A stretch of DNA of 10,868 nt from DATKKG01 sp964475215 (GCA_964475215.1 CAYYVT010000030.1:1-10868); one strand, 5' to 3'. Shown: positions 1 through 6,528, counted from the first letter of the stretch. The notes: generated by a model not told the origin, from the letters alone. Numbers and translations: made by a program.

Positions 1-520
1 TCTGGAGCTTTCCCCAAAGAGGACCCCTCTGTACTCCCAGCGCCTCGGCCTTTTCAGGGAAGAACCTACCAGGCCGCGTTGATTCGTCAAGCCTGTAAGC
101 GTAGCTGTCTCGAGTGTGAAGTGTCCTTCCGGCTGACACGGTAAACCCCCTCGTCTTTAGAACTGTCCCTTCTACCACGGTGTGGAAGGTGATCTTGTAT
201 GGGACGAAGACGTTCAAGGCCGCTATGTTGAATTCAACAATCTGCCGGAGGCCTCTTGGGCCAAACACATCCAGTGGGTCTCCCCTATTCTGAAGGGCCA
301 GACTTTGTATGAGCCCCAGCAGGCCAAGGAGGTGGTCGCCGTGAAGGTGAGTTATGAACACGTATCGGGGGTTGGATATCGCGGGCTTCGCCATGACCAT
401 CTGCCGCTGAGTTCCTTCACCGCAGTCGAACAGGAGGACGTCGCCCTCCCTTTCGAGGGCAATGGCTGGAAGCCCCCTATCCTTTGTAGGGGCCGCTGCC
501 GCAGTCCCCAACAGCGTCAC
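1..520 (-). CDS. rnz: Ribonuclease Z (tRNA 3' endonuclease), N-terminal part, cut by window edge
   Basis: RNase Z is the metallo-beta-lactamase-fold endonuclease that removes 3' trailers from precursor tRNAs. The reading frame is open from 520 to the window edge and gives 173 residues of a family usually about 300 long. Visible marks are the N-terminal strand TLLGTAAAAPT, FDCGEGTQRQ (residues 31-40) and the zinc-binding motif HLHGDH (58-63; H58, H60, D62, H63). Further on are H135, followed by DSYAYRLDE, and the family signature RPGRF...GPLWGKLQ (149-173). The GTG at 520-518 is the first usual start codon and leaves a 13-base gap after the upstream methyltransferase stop. It makes the first beta strand two or three residues shorter than in relatives; a CTG at 529-527 would restore them. 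The gene is the last visible member of the minus-strand prs cluster. Identity is secure; the exact start is not. Confidence 0.93.
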   Translation of the reverse strand, partial: MTLLGTAAAAPTKDRGLPAIALEREGDVLLFDCGEGTQRQMVMAKPAISNPRYVFITHLHGDHLLGLLGLIQSLALQNRGDPLDVFGPRGLRQIVEFNIAALNVFVPYKITFHTVVEGTVLKTRGFTVSAGRTLHTRDSYAYRLDESTRPGRFFPEKAEALGVQRGPLWGKLQ

Positions 521-533
521 TCTGAACAGCGCA

Positions 534-1529
534 TTACCACTTCCTGAACACAGAAATCACCCTGGTCAAGCTTCGATGGACGTAGAACTCATATTCTCCT
601 AGTAGCTGAAATCCTTTTGGCTCCACGAGGGTGGCACCCTTCCGATGCATCAGCACGATTCGGCGACCCCTCTTCAGGCAACGCTCGCCCTGCTCCAGCG
701 CAGCGGAGAGGAGCTCGTCCGAACCCGCCCCCATCGTTGAACTGGCCCTGCCATAGGGCACGTCTCCCGCGATGGCGTCTACTTCCCTGAGGGGGAGTTC
801 TCTGACGTCAGCATGGAGAACTTGACTTTCTGCGTCCAGCCCAAAGCCTCTCAGATTTCGCCTTCCACCGAAGACCATCTTCTTGTCGACATCTATCCCT
901 AGGGAGAACGCTCCGACCAGAGAGGCTTCGATCAGGGTGCTGCCTGTCCCGGAGAACGGATCAAGGAATGTCTCTCCAGGACGTACGGCTGTCAAGTTGA
1001 CCATCAGCCTCGCCAGCTTAGGAAATAGGGCCGATGGGTGAAAGAACGCCCTAGCCCTGGGCCTCCTCGCAACCCACTTTCCATCCCGCCTTAGAACGGT
1101 CAAACCCACGAACGCTTCCTCGGCCCCCCTGAAGACCCTCAGGACCACTTCCGGCTCCTTTAGGCTCACAGATGAATTCTTCGCCCGGGTGAGCACCCTC
1201 TCCCCAAACATGTCGTCAACCACCAGTTTCTTTGGGCCATCGAACCCCTCGGCGTCCACCTTGAACCTCCTGCCAGCCATCCTCGAAACATCAAGATCAG
1301 CTGCGACTTTCTCAACCTCACTTGGAGGCCCTTCCCAGAGAAGTTCTCCTACGTCGCTCAGGTACGCCGCCCGTCCAATCGCCCACCCCGGGAGTTCCTT
1401 CACTTCGGACGTCACCAGGCCGTGGTGGATCGCCGCATCCACCGCTTGGCCCGAAGCCTCGAGCAGGGCCTTCAGCTCGGCTTCTGCGATGTCAAGCCTC
1501 CCGCCGCTTGGCACGGCGTAGATGATCAT
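534..1529 (-). CDS. tRNA (guanine(10)-N2)-dimethyltransferase, THUMP type (TrmG10/Trm11-like)
   Basis: A 331-residue SAM-dependent methyltransferase of the archaeal TrmG10 family, which modifies G10 of tRNA. The N-terminal half (about 1-155) is the ferredoxin-like plus THUMP RNA-binding region. The linker RRPRARAFFHPSALFP (155-170) is characteristic. The Rossmann catalytic half carries motif I DPFSGTGSTLIEA (190-202) and motif IV DVPYGR (256-261), where the usual form is DPPYG. The C-terminal stretch VHRSLTRVISVF also fits the family. I chose the ATG at 1529 over the GTG at 1562. Family members begin close to the IIYAVPSGG strand, a GAGGGT Shine-Dalgarno-like stretch precedes the ATG, and a TATA-like box at 1569-1564 would place transcription start near 1540, inside the longer version. 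It sits between prs and RNase Z on the same strand; with RNase Z it forms a tRNA maturation pair. Confidence 0.9.
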   Translation of the reverse strand: MIIYAVPSGGRLDIAEAELKALLEASGQAVDAAIHHGLVTSEVKELPGWAIGRAAYLSDVGELLWEGPPSEVEKVAADLDVSRMAGRRFKVDAEGFDGPKKLVVDDMFGERVLTRAKNSSVSLKEPEVVLRVFRGAEEAFVGLTVLRRDGKWVARRPRARAFFHPSALFPKLARLMVNLTAVRPGETFLDPFSGTGSTLIEASLVGAFSLGIDVDKKMVFGGRRNLRGFGLDAESQVLHADVRELPLREVDAIAGDVPYGRASSTMGAGSDELLSAALEQGERCLKRGRRIVLMHRKGATLVEPKGFQLLGEYEFYVHRSLTRVISVFRKW

Positions 1530-1563
1530 TTGACCCTCTCGACAGTGGCGGGGCTTTCCCACG

Positions 1564-1569
1564 TTATAA
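1564..1569 (-). promoter_or_regulatory. Possible TATA box for the tRNA methyltransferase
   Basis: TTATAA on the minus strand lies in the 50-base gap between the prs stop and the methyltransferase ATG. Its centre is about 37 bases before the ATG at 1529, which predicts a short leader of about 11 bases. The methyltransferase and RNase Z may therefore have their own promoter in addition to read-through from prs. Assigned by position and composition only. Confidence 0.4.
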
Positions 1570-1579
1570 GGCTGGGCAC

Positions 1580-2467
1580 CTACAGTTGCTTGATGAAGTC
1601 GGCGATAAGTGGAGCCACCGAAACCTTGCTGTAGGGCGAGGGAACCGTGTTCGTGGCCACCAGCTCCCTTATTCCGGCGGCCTTCATCTTCTCCATGGCC
1701 CCGCCGGCCAAGAGGGCATGAGTGCAGGCGGCAAGGACACTACGGGCCCCCCTTTCATTGGCCACCTTCGCAGCTTTCACGATGGTACCTCCGGTGGATA
1801 TCATGTCGTCAAGCACGATGACGTCCTTCCCATGGACGTCAAGGTCCTGCGATGCTTTGACGGAGGTCTCCCCTGTTACCCTGTCCCTCTCCTTTTCAAG
1901 GGCAGCGAAATCACAGCTCATCCTGGTGGCCATGGCTTCAGCCCTCACCGAGGCGCCTACGTCGGGGGCCAAGACAAAGGGGTCCTTAACCAAGCCGTTG
2001 GCCAACAGGCGGTCAGCCAAAAGGGGGACCGCCGAAAGGCTATGAGCGGGGACGTCGAAGAACCCAAGCCCCTCCACGTTGTGGATGTCCACGGTAACCA
2101 TCCTTCGTATGCCCGCCGATCCCATCATCTTCGCAATGGCCTTCAACGACACGACCTCGCCGAGCAGGAACGTCCTATGCTGCCTCGCATAGGCCAGGTA
2201 TGGCACGACGGCGACGACCCGGACTCCGTCTTCCGTCAGCCTGTTAGCCATGAAAATCAGCTGCATAAGGTGCTGGTCCTGAGGAGGATATGTCGACTGA
2301 AATACGAAGACGTTTTGGGCCACGTCGGCTCCCGTGAGCTTTAGGTAGCTTTCTCCGTCGGGGAAGACTTTGAAATCTACCCTCACCTGTCTCGCCCTCA
2401 GAAGCTTCGCGGTTTCGTCAGCCAACTCCATCGATGCGGGGCCACCGGCGACATAGACTTCGTCCAA
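1580..2467 (-). CDS. prs: Ribose-phosphate pyrophosphokinase (PRPP synthetase), archaeal type
   Basis: Makes 5-phosphoribosyl diphosphate from ribose 5-phosphate and ATP, the precursor for nucleotides, histidine and related pathways. At 295 residues from the chosen start it matches the short archaeal enzymes. Visible features are VAGGPAS at the N-terminus, FPDGESYL, the ATP-site segment VVPYLAYARQHR (88-99), VDIHN (126-130), the flexible-loop basic residues EKER (191-194) and the PRPP-binding loop LDDMISTGGT (219-228). The frame stays open up to 2632, but the extra 55 residues do not look like this family and run into the promoter region of the divergent zinc-ribbon gene. The TTG at 2467-2465 is the only start codon adjacent to the conserved DEVYVAGG and lies about 39 bases after a good TATA box. 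First gene of the prs-methyltransferase-RNase Z cluster. Confidence 0.93.
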   Translation of the reverse strand: MDEVYVAGGPASMELADETAKLLRARQVRVDFKVFPDGESYLKLTGADVAQNVFVFQSTYPPQDQHLMQLIFMANRLTEDGVRVVAVVPYLAYARQHRTFLLGEVVSLKAIAKMMGSAGIRRMVTVDIHNVEGLGFFDVPAHSLSAVPLLADRLLANGLVKDPFVLAPDVGASVRAEAMATRMSCDFAALEKERDRVTGETSVKASQDLDVHGKDVIVLDDMISTGGTIVKAAKVANERGARSVLAACTHALLAGGAMEKMKAAGIRELVATNTVPSPYSKVSVAPLIADFIKQL

Positions 2468-2503
2468 GATGGATTCTGCTCGCTTTATCTGCTTCGGGTC
2501 TAT

Positions 2504-2509
2504 TTTAAA
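2504..2509 (-). promoter_or_regulatory. TATA box of prs
   Basis: TTTAAAATA read on the minus strand (TTTAAA at 2509-2504) predicts transcription start near 2480 and a leader of about 13 bases before the TTG start. It argues against the upstream-extended open frame, part of which would lie before the transcript begins. Confidence 0.55.
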
Positions 2510-2545
2510 GCTATCCGGCGCCGAATCTTCGCCCTCTCGGAAAGG

Positions 2546-2551
2546 TTTAAG
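2546..2551 (+). promoter_or_regulatory. Possible TATA box of the zinc-ribbon gene
   Basis: TTTAAG on the plus strand predicts transcription start near 2575, about 20 bases before the ATG at 2595, with GGGGCG before the start codon. It is back-to-back with the prs promoter in a 127-base divergent region (2468-2594). No clear operator dyad was seen there. Confidence 0.4.
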
Positions 2552-2594
2552 GACAGGAATTTTGGAGAGCCCTTTGAGCGAATGGGGCGTTCGG

Positions 2595-2810
2595 ATGTCC
2601 ACTAGCGTATGTCCCGAATGCGGCGGAGACATGATTTACGAGCTGTCGACAAAGCATTTTCAGTGCAAACGCTGCGGCCTCTATGTGACAAGGGAGCAGC
2701 TGGACGACATAAAGACCAAGATCAGGGAGGGCGGCGAGGATGACAAAAAGAAACGACGAAGGATGGAGGACGACTACCTCTCCTGGTGGCTCAGCGACAA
2801 GAAGAAGTAG
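2595..2810 (+). CDS. Small zinc-ribbon protein with highly charged C-terminus
   Basis: A 71-residue protein with one treble-clef-like zinc ribbon: CPEC (C6, C9) and CKRC (C24, C27) separated by 14 residues. This arrangement resembles the zinc ribbons of TFIIB- or RNA-polymerase-associated proteins. After the ribbon comes an amphipathic stretch (TREQLDDIKTKI), a run of acidic then basic residues (EDDKKKRRRMEDD) and the tail YLSWWLSDKKK. The zinc fold and charged tail suggest nucleic-acid or protein binding; the function is unknown. I recall similar small proteins ending in a WWL-K-K-K tail in Thaumarchaeota, but that needs a search. The ATG at 2595 was chosen because the cysteine motif begins five residues later; upstream codons in this frame encode the reverse of prs and its promoter. 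It ends 27 bases before the convergent CinA-type gene. Confidence 0.8.
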   Translation: MSTSVCPECGGDMIYELSTKHFQCKRCGLYVTREQLDDIKTKIREGGEDDKKKRRRMEDDYLSWWLSDKKK

Positions 2811-2827
2811 CACGGTCGACGGCCGTG
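2811..2827. terminator. Short hairpin between convergent genes
   Basis: CACGG and CCGTG form a perfect five-base-pair stem with a seven-base loop directly after the zinc-ribbon stop codon, in the 27-base gap before the convergent CinA-type stop. Its place suggests a bidirectional 3' end signal, but no T-run follows, so it is weak. Confidence 0.25.
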
Positions 2828-2837
2828 TACGGGAGCC

Positions 2838-3659
2838 CTAGCGGACGTCTTGTTTAATCGTGATTTGATACTCAGCCTTTAGGCCCTGCAGTGCCGCAAC
2901 CAACTCATCCCTGGCCGCCTCGACATCCCTCACCCCCTGATCACCCCTTCCAGTAAGCTGGACCAGAACTCTACTCCCGCCCTCAAACCCCCTCGGGTGA
3001 GACTTGACGTACACCACTGGGTACTTCTTCGCGAGGGAAGCAAGCAAGGGAGCTAGAGCCGCTTCGGGGAGCCCTTTGACTTCGGCTTCCGCAGTCAGTG
3101 TCTTCAACTTCCCCTTAGCCATCATCGGGGCGACGTGCTCATCGAAGATGGCCTTCATTTCAGACGGCACGCCGGGAAGGCATACGACTGTCGTCTCGCC
3201 CACCTTGATCAGGACGCCGGGCGCGGTCCCAGCGGAGTTCGAAAGAGGGGTTGAGCCCCGGGGGAGGCTCGCCATCTTGGCCCTCTCCGGCGTGTACTCC
3301 ATTGAAGTGGCCCTTCCCATAGCCCTGTATTCCTCAAGCTTTCTGAGTATCATCTCTTTGGCCCGAGGGTCTTCGGCTAGGCCGAGCCCCAAGGCTGCAG
3401 CAGCTCCGGCAAGAGTCATGTCGTCGTATGTTGGCCCGAGGCCGCCCGTGACGATCAGCCAGTTTGGACGCTCTTTCAAGGAAAGTAGTAGGGCCTCTCC
3501 TATTTCGGAAAGGTCGTCAGGCACTGTCAGAGCCAGCCTGACCTTGCCCCCCAGCGAGTATACTTCACCGCAGAGCCATTGGGCGTTAGTGTTTGCGGTC
3601 CGCCCGTTAAGAAGCTCGTTGCCGACTCCGACAACGATCGCAGTGAACGTCTCGCTCAC
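2838..3659 (-). CDS. CinA N-terminal-type (MoCF/COG1058) protein, stand-alone
   Basis: A 273-residue protein of the molybdopterin-binding-like COG1058 family, equivalent to the N-terminal half of bacterial CinA without the amidase half. Visible marks are GVGNELLNGRTANTNA (11-26), TGGLGPTYDD (71-80), PRGSTPLSNSAGTAPG (133-148) and LPGVPSEM (161-168). In studied CinA proteins this domain is an ADP-ribose (and related dinucleotide) pyrophosphatase of the pyridine-nucleotide salvage route. That role is the best guess here; molybdopterin binding is an older family-level annotation. The GTG start at 3659-3657 is preceded by TTTATA at 3690-3685, about 28 bases away, so the message is probably leaderless. 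It converges on the zinc-ribbon gene and is divergent from the GPN GTPase. The C-terminal region (about 185-273) is a small alpha/beta domain with no motif I recognise. Confidence 0.85.
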   Translation of the reverse strand: MSETFTAIVVGVGNELLNGRTANTNAQWLCGEVYSLGGKVRLALTVPDDLSEIGEALLLSLKERPNWLIVTGGLGPTYDDMTLAGAAAALGLGLAEDPRAKEMILRKLEEYRAMGRATSMEYTPERAKMASLPRGSTPLSNSAGTAPGVLIKVGETTVVCLPGVPSEMKAIFDEHVAPMMAKGKLKTLTAEAEVKGLPEAALAPLLASLAKKYPVVYVKSHPRGFEGGSRVLVQLTGRGDQGVRDVEAARDELVAALQGLKAEYQITIKQDVR

Positions 3660-3684
3660 GCTTCGCCAAGGGTCCTGCCTCGGC

Positions 3685-3690
3685 TATAAA
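3685..3690 (-). promoter_or_regulatory. TATA box of the CinA-type gene
   Basis: TTTATA on the minus strand, centred about 28 bases before the GTG at 3659. The spacing implies a leaderless transcript and supports the GTG as the true start. Confidence 0.55.
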
Positions 3691-3718
3691 CTCATAGCGG
3701 TGTGCCGAGCCAGATAGC

Positions 3719-3726
3719 TTAATTAT
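3719..3726 (+). promoter_or_regulatory. Possible TATA box of the GPN GTPase
   Basis: TTAATTAT predicts transcription start near 3748, giving a leader of about 25 bases that contains GGGTG (3761-3765), well spaced from the ATG at 3774. The 114-base divergent region 3660-3773 otherwise shows no gene or tRNA. Confidence 0.45.
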
Positions 3727-3773
3727 CGGTCAATCCCTGAAAGAGTGAAAGGTCCCTTCTGGGTGCATTCCAC

Positions 3774-4532
3774 ATGAGCAACTTGTTCATTTTGGGCACG
3801 GCCGGGGCGGGGAAGAGCCTCATGACTCACGTATTGAAAGATCATCTAGTTGGAAATGAATGGGACGTCGTCACAGTGAACCTGGATCCAGGGGCGGAAA
3901 GCCTTCCATATGACCCCGACGTCGACGTACGGAATTCCGTCAATCTGCACGAGCTGATGGACAAGTACGATTTGGGGCCCAACGGCGGGCTCGTGCTAGC
4001 CGCCGACATGATCGCCTCCAAGGCCCCGGAGCTCCTGGATGAGATAAGCGATTTCAACGCAGATTACGTAATCTTCGACACCCCTGGGCAAATGGAGCTC
4101 TTCGCGTACCGGCCCAGCGGACCGTTCCTCGTAAAGCAGATTGGGGCGGCCGATAGCGCGCTCCTGTTTCTCTTCGATTCATGGCTGATGGGCGACGCTG
4201 CGAACTTCCTTTCGCTGATGCTGCTGGCCTCTTCGGTCAAGCTCAGGTTCGGGATTCCCTTCCTGCCGATTCTGTCGAAGGTGGATCTGGTGCCCGATTC
4301 GGTGAAGAAGATCGAAGGATGGGCTCGCAAGCCAGAGAAGCTGATGGACGAGCTCTCCTCCAAGCTCTCGGGGGATGATTACCTGCTCTACTCCGGCCTC
4401 CTCAAGTCACTCGCCTCAAAGGCCTTCATAAGCCGGCTCTGGCCGGTTTCTTCCTCTGACGGCTCGGGATTGCTGGATCTCTCCGGGGCCATCGCAAACA
4501 TCTTTCACGGAGGAGAGGACCAGGCGGGATGA
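3774..4532 (+). CDS. GPN-loop GTPase
   Basis: A 252-residue P-loop GTPase of the GPN family (archaeal PAB0955 type). The eukaryotic members assemble and import RNA polymerase II; the archaeal role is less certain. Domains in order are Walker A GTAGAGKS (8-15), VNLDPGAE (35-42), the family-defining Gly-Pro-Asn loop in YDLGPNGG (65-72), the G3 motif DTPGQ (102-106), the G4 motif SKVD (168-171, Ser where classical GTPases have Asn) and the G5-like PVSS (224-227). The protein is full length for the family. The ATG at 3774 is followed at once by the first beta strand (NLFILG). The 3' end overlaps the convergent radical SAM gene by 28 bases. Confidence 0.93.
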   Translation: MSNLFILGTAGAGKSLMTHVLKDHLVGNEWDVVTVNLDPGAESLPYDPDVDVRNSVNLHELMDKYDLGPNGGLVLAADMIASKAPELLDEISDFNADYVIFDTPGQMELFAYRPSGPFLVKQIGAADSALLFLFDSWLMGDAANFLSLMLLASSVKLRFGIPFLPILSKVDLVPDSVKKIEGWARKPEKLMDELSSKLSGDDYLLYSGLLKSLASKAFISRLWPVSSSDGSGLLDLSGAIANIFHGGEDQAG

Positions 4533-5467
4533 TTGGGAAAGTCGACGAAGACCTCTGAGCAACAAGTGAGCTTCTCAATCACCTTCCAGCCTCCTTCAGC
4601 GGCCGCTTCGTAGGCCCCTGGGCTCGGATGGGCGAGGGCGTTTATGCCAGTTTGAATCGCTATGCGGTCTATCTCGTCCCTAAGACTCCCTACCGGTCTC
4701 ATACATCCCAGAGCGATTGGGACGTCTGAGAGTCTCAACCTGGCCTTCGCGAGGGCGAACGCCACATCTTCTGGCGAGGGAGGTGGGGTAAACGCCATGG
4801 GCGTGCGTTGAATTGGTCTGAAGGCGATAACTATGAAGGCCTTGGGGCGGTGCTCCTCGAGGATATCGAGTACATTTTCGATGGCCGCCTGCTCTGAGCC
4901 CAGCCCTACGATGAAATGAGGGGTGAGCGGAACACCGCAGGCCACAAGGTCCGCGACGGCCCGGCGGTAGTCCACAACGGAGGCATCGAGGTGGTACACG
5001 TCACGTATAGAGCGGTCGTCCCCCAGGAGATCTATGAGGGCCGCATCGACGCCAGCCCCTGCTAGCTTCTCAGCCATGCCGCTTCGGACGAGCCCTGTGT
5101 GAACGACGACGGTCATTCCCGTCTCCCTCTTCGCTGATGCCAGGGCATCTATGAACGGCTCCAACGGGACCGATCCGTCAGGCCTTGAGCCGCCGCTAAC
5201 GAGGCACCCCCTCGCTCCCTTCGAATGAGCAGCAAGCATGTTCTCATAGAGCGCTTTGGGTGAAAGTGTGGGCCTCATCGAGCGCAGCACCCGGGCCTTG
5301 CAGTGCTCACACTGGAGGGCGCACGATTCCCCAGTGACGGAGAAGGTGGGGAAGGAGTCCTTCCCGGACAGGCCGAAACCAGGCCTATAGAACAAGATCT
5401 CCTTGCCGAAGATCTTGGTCGTGAGCTCGTTGCTTTCCTTGGCAAGCTCCGAGATGCTCGATTGCAA
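4505..5467 (-). CDS. Radical SAM protein, COG1856-like (possible LipS2 lipoyl synthase subunit)
   Basis: A 320-residue radical SAM enzyme with the [4Fe-4S] motif CALQCEHC (C49, C53, C56) and the SAM-binding segment SGGSRPDGSVPL (91-102). The opening KEILFYRPGF, the ALGCMRP motif (C255) and the late cysteine pair C302-C303 (TCCSEVF) also stand out. These match my recollection of archaeal biotin-synthase-like proteins of COG1856, one of which (LipS2, with partner LipS1) makes lipoyl groups in archaea that lack LipA. The partner gene is not in this window, so this assignment is an inference. The TTG at 5467 is the only start upstream of the conserved N-terminus, with TTTTAA at 5506-5501 suitably spaced. 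It is divergent from the Hjc-like gene and overlaps the GPN GTPase tail-to-tail. Radical SAM chemistry is certain; the substrate is not. Confidence 0.85.
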   Translation of the reverse strand: MQSSISELAKESNELTTKIFGKEILFYRPGFGLSGKDSFPTFSVTGESCALQCEHCKARVLRSMRPTLSPKALYENMLAAHSKGARGCLVSGGSRPDGSVPLEPFIDALASAKRETGMTVVVHTGLVRSGMAEKLAGAGVDAALIDLLGDDRSIRDVYHLDASVVDYRRAVADLVACGVPLTPHFIVGLGSEQAAIENVLDILEEHRPKAFIVIAFRPIQRTPMAFTPPPSPEDVAFALAKARLRLSDVPIALGCMRPVGSLRDEIDRIAIQTGINALAHPSPGAYEAAAEGGWKVIEKLTCCSEVFVDFPNHPAWSSPP

Positions 5468-5500
5468 GGCTGGGGTTGCCTTAAATGCGGGGGCCCGGGC

Positions 5501-5506
5501 TTAAAA
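5501..5506 (-). promoter_or_regulatory. Possible TATA box of the radical SAM gene
   Basis: TTTTAA on the minus strand predicts transcription start near 5478, leaving about 11 bases before the TTG at 5467. A second TTTAA at 5485-5481 is too close, since its predicted start would fall inside the gene. Confidence 0.4.
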
Positions 5507-5533
5507 CTTTGACTTGCACGTCACCGTCTATTC

Positions 5534-5539
5534 TTATAT
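5534..5539 (+). promoter_or_regulatory. TATA box of the Hjc-like gene
   Basis: TTATAT on the plus strand, centred 36 bases before the TTG at 5573, predicts transcription start near 5562 and a leader of about 11 bases. This supports the TTG start. Confidence 0.55.
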
Positions 5540-5572
5540 CGACGGTCGGCATATCCCTTCGAGTCTGCGTCC

Positions 5573-5866
5573 TTGAGCAACTACATTTCTGGAAGGAACG
5601 CGGAGTATACGATCAAGCGGATGCTCATCTCGAAGGGGTTCACTTTCGTCATCAGGAGCGCCGGGTCCCATACCCCGGTCGACTTGATCGCGACCGACGG
5701 AAAGCGAATAGTGGTGGTGCAGGTCAAGAAGGGCTCTTACATCTCAAGAGACGAGAAAGATCGCTTTTATGACTGGGGGAAGGCGTTTGGAGCCAGGCCT
5801 CTCCTGGCGACCAAGAAGGACGGCCGCTGGGCGTTTACGGAAGTGAAACGTTCAGCCCCCGCTTGA
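5573..5866 (+). CDS. Hjc-like Holliday junction resolvase (PD-(D/E)XK nuclease), QxK variant
   Basis: A 97-residue protein with the fold signature of archaeal Hjc, which cuts four-way DNA junctions during recombination. The short N-terminal helix contains E11 (GRNAEYTIK). It is followed by the typical strand with RSAGS (28-32), the metal-binding PVDLI (D37) and the strand VVVQVKKGS. At that last site Hjc normally reads ExK; here it is Q50-V51-K52. Q in this position occurs in some PD-(D/E)XK nucleases, so activity is possible but not assured. The length is slightly below the usual 110-140, the C-terminal part being short. The TTG start fits the upstream TATA box and the usual few residues before the helix. 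The 3' end overlaps the convergent winged-helix gene by 15 bases. It could alternatively be another small nuclease of the superfamily. Confidence 0.8.
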   Translation: MSNYISGRNAEYTIKRMLISKGFTFVIRSAGSHTPVDLIATDGKRIVVVQVKKGSYISRDEKDRFYDWGKAFGARPLLATKKDGRWAFTEVKRSAPA

Positions 5867-6478
5867 CATCCTTTCGTAGACCGACCAGGCGGCGGCAAGG
5901 GAGCCGTAGATCACTCCGCTTACACTTTTCCCCCATGAGATTATCAGGGCGTCCCCGTCCTTTGGCTCCACCCCATGGAGGATATCGTTGGCCAGTTCGG
6001 GATGCTCCCTCGAGACGTTCTCGAGGCCTGGCATCTGAAGCTCCTTTCCCCTGTAGACAAGAGTCATGGCCCCGTCCGCCCCTGCCTTGATGGCCTCGTC
6101 CCGCTCTCTAACCCCCTTCGCCAACGATCCTCCTCCCCTGACTCCCACGCCATAGCTGACTCGTCCTAGGAGGCTCCCACGTCTCGGTTCGAAAAGGTAG
6201 AAGGCCATTCTCGCCTCGCCATAGAGGGACTCCCCCCTAGTGGTGAGACGACATCCTGCGCGGCCGGCCGAGACGAACCCCCTCCTTTCAAGCTTGCGCA
6301 GCAAAGTCCGAGCCGACCCCTCTCCAATGTATAGAGTCGCTGCCAGTTTCTGGCGACCGATGTGATGGTCATGGAGGATGAACAGGGCGTAGAGGGCATG
6401 GACGAGTGTGAAGGAGGGATGGGGGCCGGGAGCCTCCTCCTCTAGGAGCCTGTTCATTTCGCGCGAAAGCAATAGCAT
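5852..6478 (-). CDS. Winged-helix protein with C-terminal DUF4443-like domain
   Basis: A protein of about 208 residues. Residues 23-88 form a winged helix-turn-helix: FTLVHALYALF, then IGRQKLAATLYIGEGSAR as the helix-turn-helix with recognition helix TLLRKLERRGF, then the wing and LTTRGE. The C-terminal half (about 105-205) contains RERDEAIKAGADGAMTLVYR and a glycine-rich end, resembling the archaeal DUF4443 family. That family match is from memory and moderate. The role is probably a ligand-sensing transcription regulator. It is divergent from the ECF-S/DUF4430 operon, with a strong dyad in the gap, so it may control that operon. The start is uncertain. The ATG at 6478 has GAGG at a good distance, while TTAAAT at 6502-6497 would fit a transcript starting near 6474 and the ATG at 6457 (201 residues). 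The open frame runs back to 6550, but the extra residues cross the promoter. Confidence 0.75.
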   Translation of the reverse strand: MLLLSREMNRLLEEEAPGPHPSFTLVHALYALFILHDHHIGRQKLAATLYIGEGSARTLLRKLERRGFVSAGRAGCRLTTRGESLYGEARMAFYLFEPRRGSLLGRVSYGVGVRGGGSLAKGVRERDEAIKAGADGAMTLVYRGKELQMPGLENVSREHPELANDILHGVEPKDGDALIISWGKSVSGVIYGSLAAAWSVYERMSSGG

Positions 6479-6496
6479 CCCTTCCTCGGAGGCGTT

Positions 6497-6502
6497 ATTT
6501 AA
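6497..6502. promoter_or_regulatory. AT-rich core between divergent genes, likely TATA box
   Basis: TTAAAT on the minus strand (ATTTAA on the plus strand) is the only strong AT-rich element between the winged-helix gene and the ECF-S gene. Read leftward it predicts a start near 6474. A weaker TTAGAAAA at 6514-6521 could serve the ECF-S gene, with predicted start near 6543. The two promoters are therefore close together and could be controlled jointly. Confidence 0.45.
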
Positions 6503-6528
6503 TCGTTGGCGGCTTAGAAAAGGGTGTA

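Noticed and set aside
182..547. Plus-strand open frame of 121 codons at the left end
   Set aside because: It is the reverse of the RNase Z gene, whose minus-strand translation has the full HLHGDH and GPLWGKLQ motifs; the plus-strand product has no recognisable features.
1586..2344. Long plus-strand open frame (252 codons) opposite prs
   Set aside because: The minus strand encodes an intact PRPP synthetase with all motifs. The antisense product is rich in His/Gly/Arg with no domain pattern, as expected of a shadow in GC-rich DNA.
2468..2632. N-terminal extension of prs to 2632
   Set aside because: The extra 55 residues are unlike the family, cross the TTTAAA promoter element and overlap the start of the divergent zinc-ribbon gene.
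3004..3717. Plus-strand open frame of 237 codons opposite the CinA-type gene
   Set aside because: Antisense to a clear COG1058 protein; low-complexity Ser/Ala/Arg composition and no motif.
3660..3773. Divergent intergenic region considered as a tRNA or small RNA site
   Set aside because: No cloverleaf, no T-loop consensus and no C/D-box pair; only two promoter-like elements are visible.
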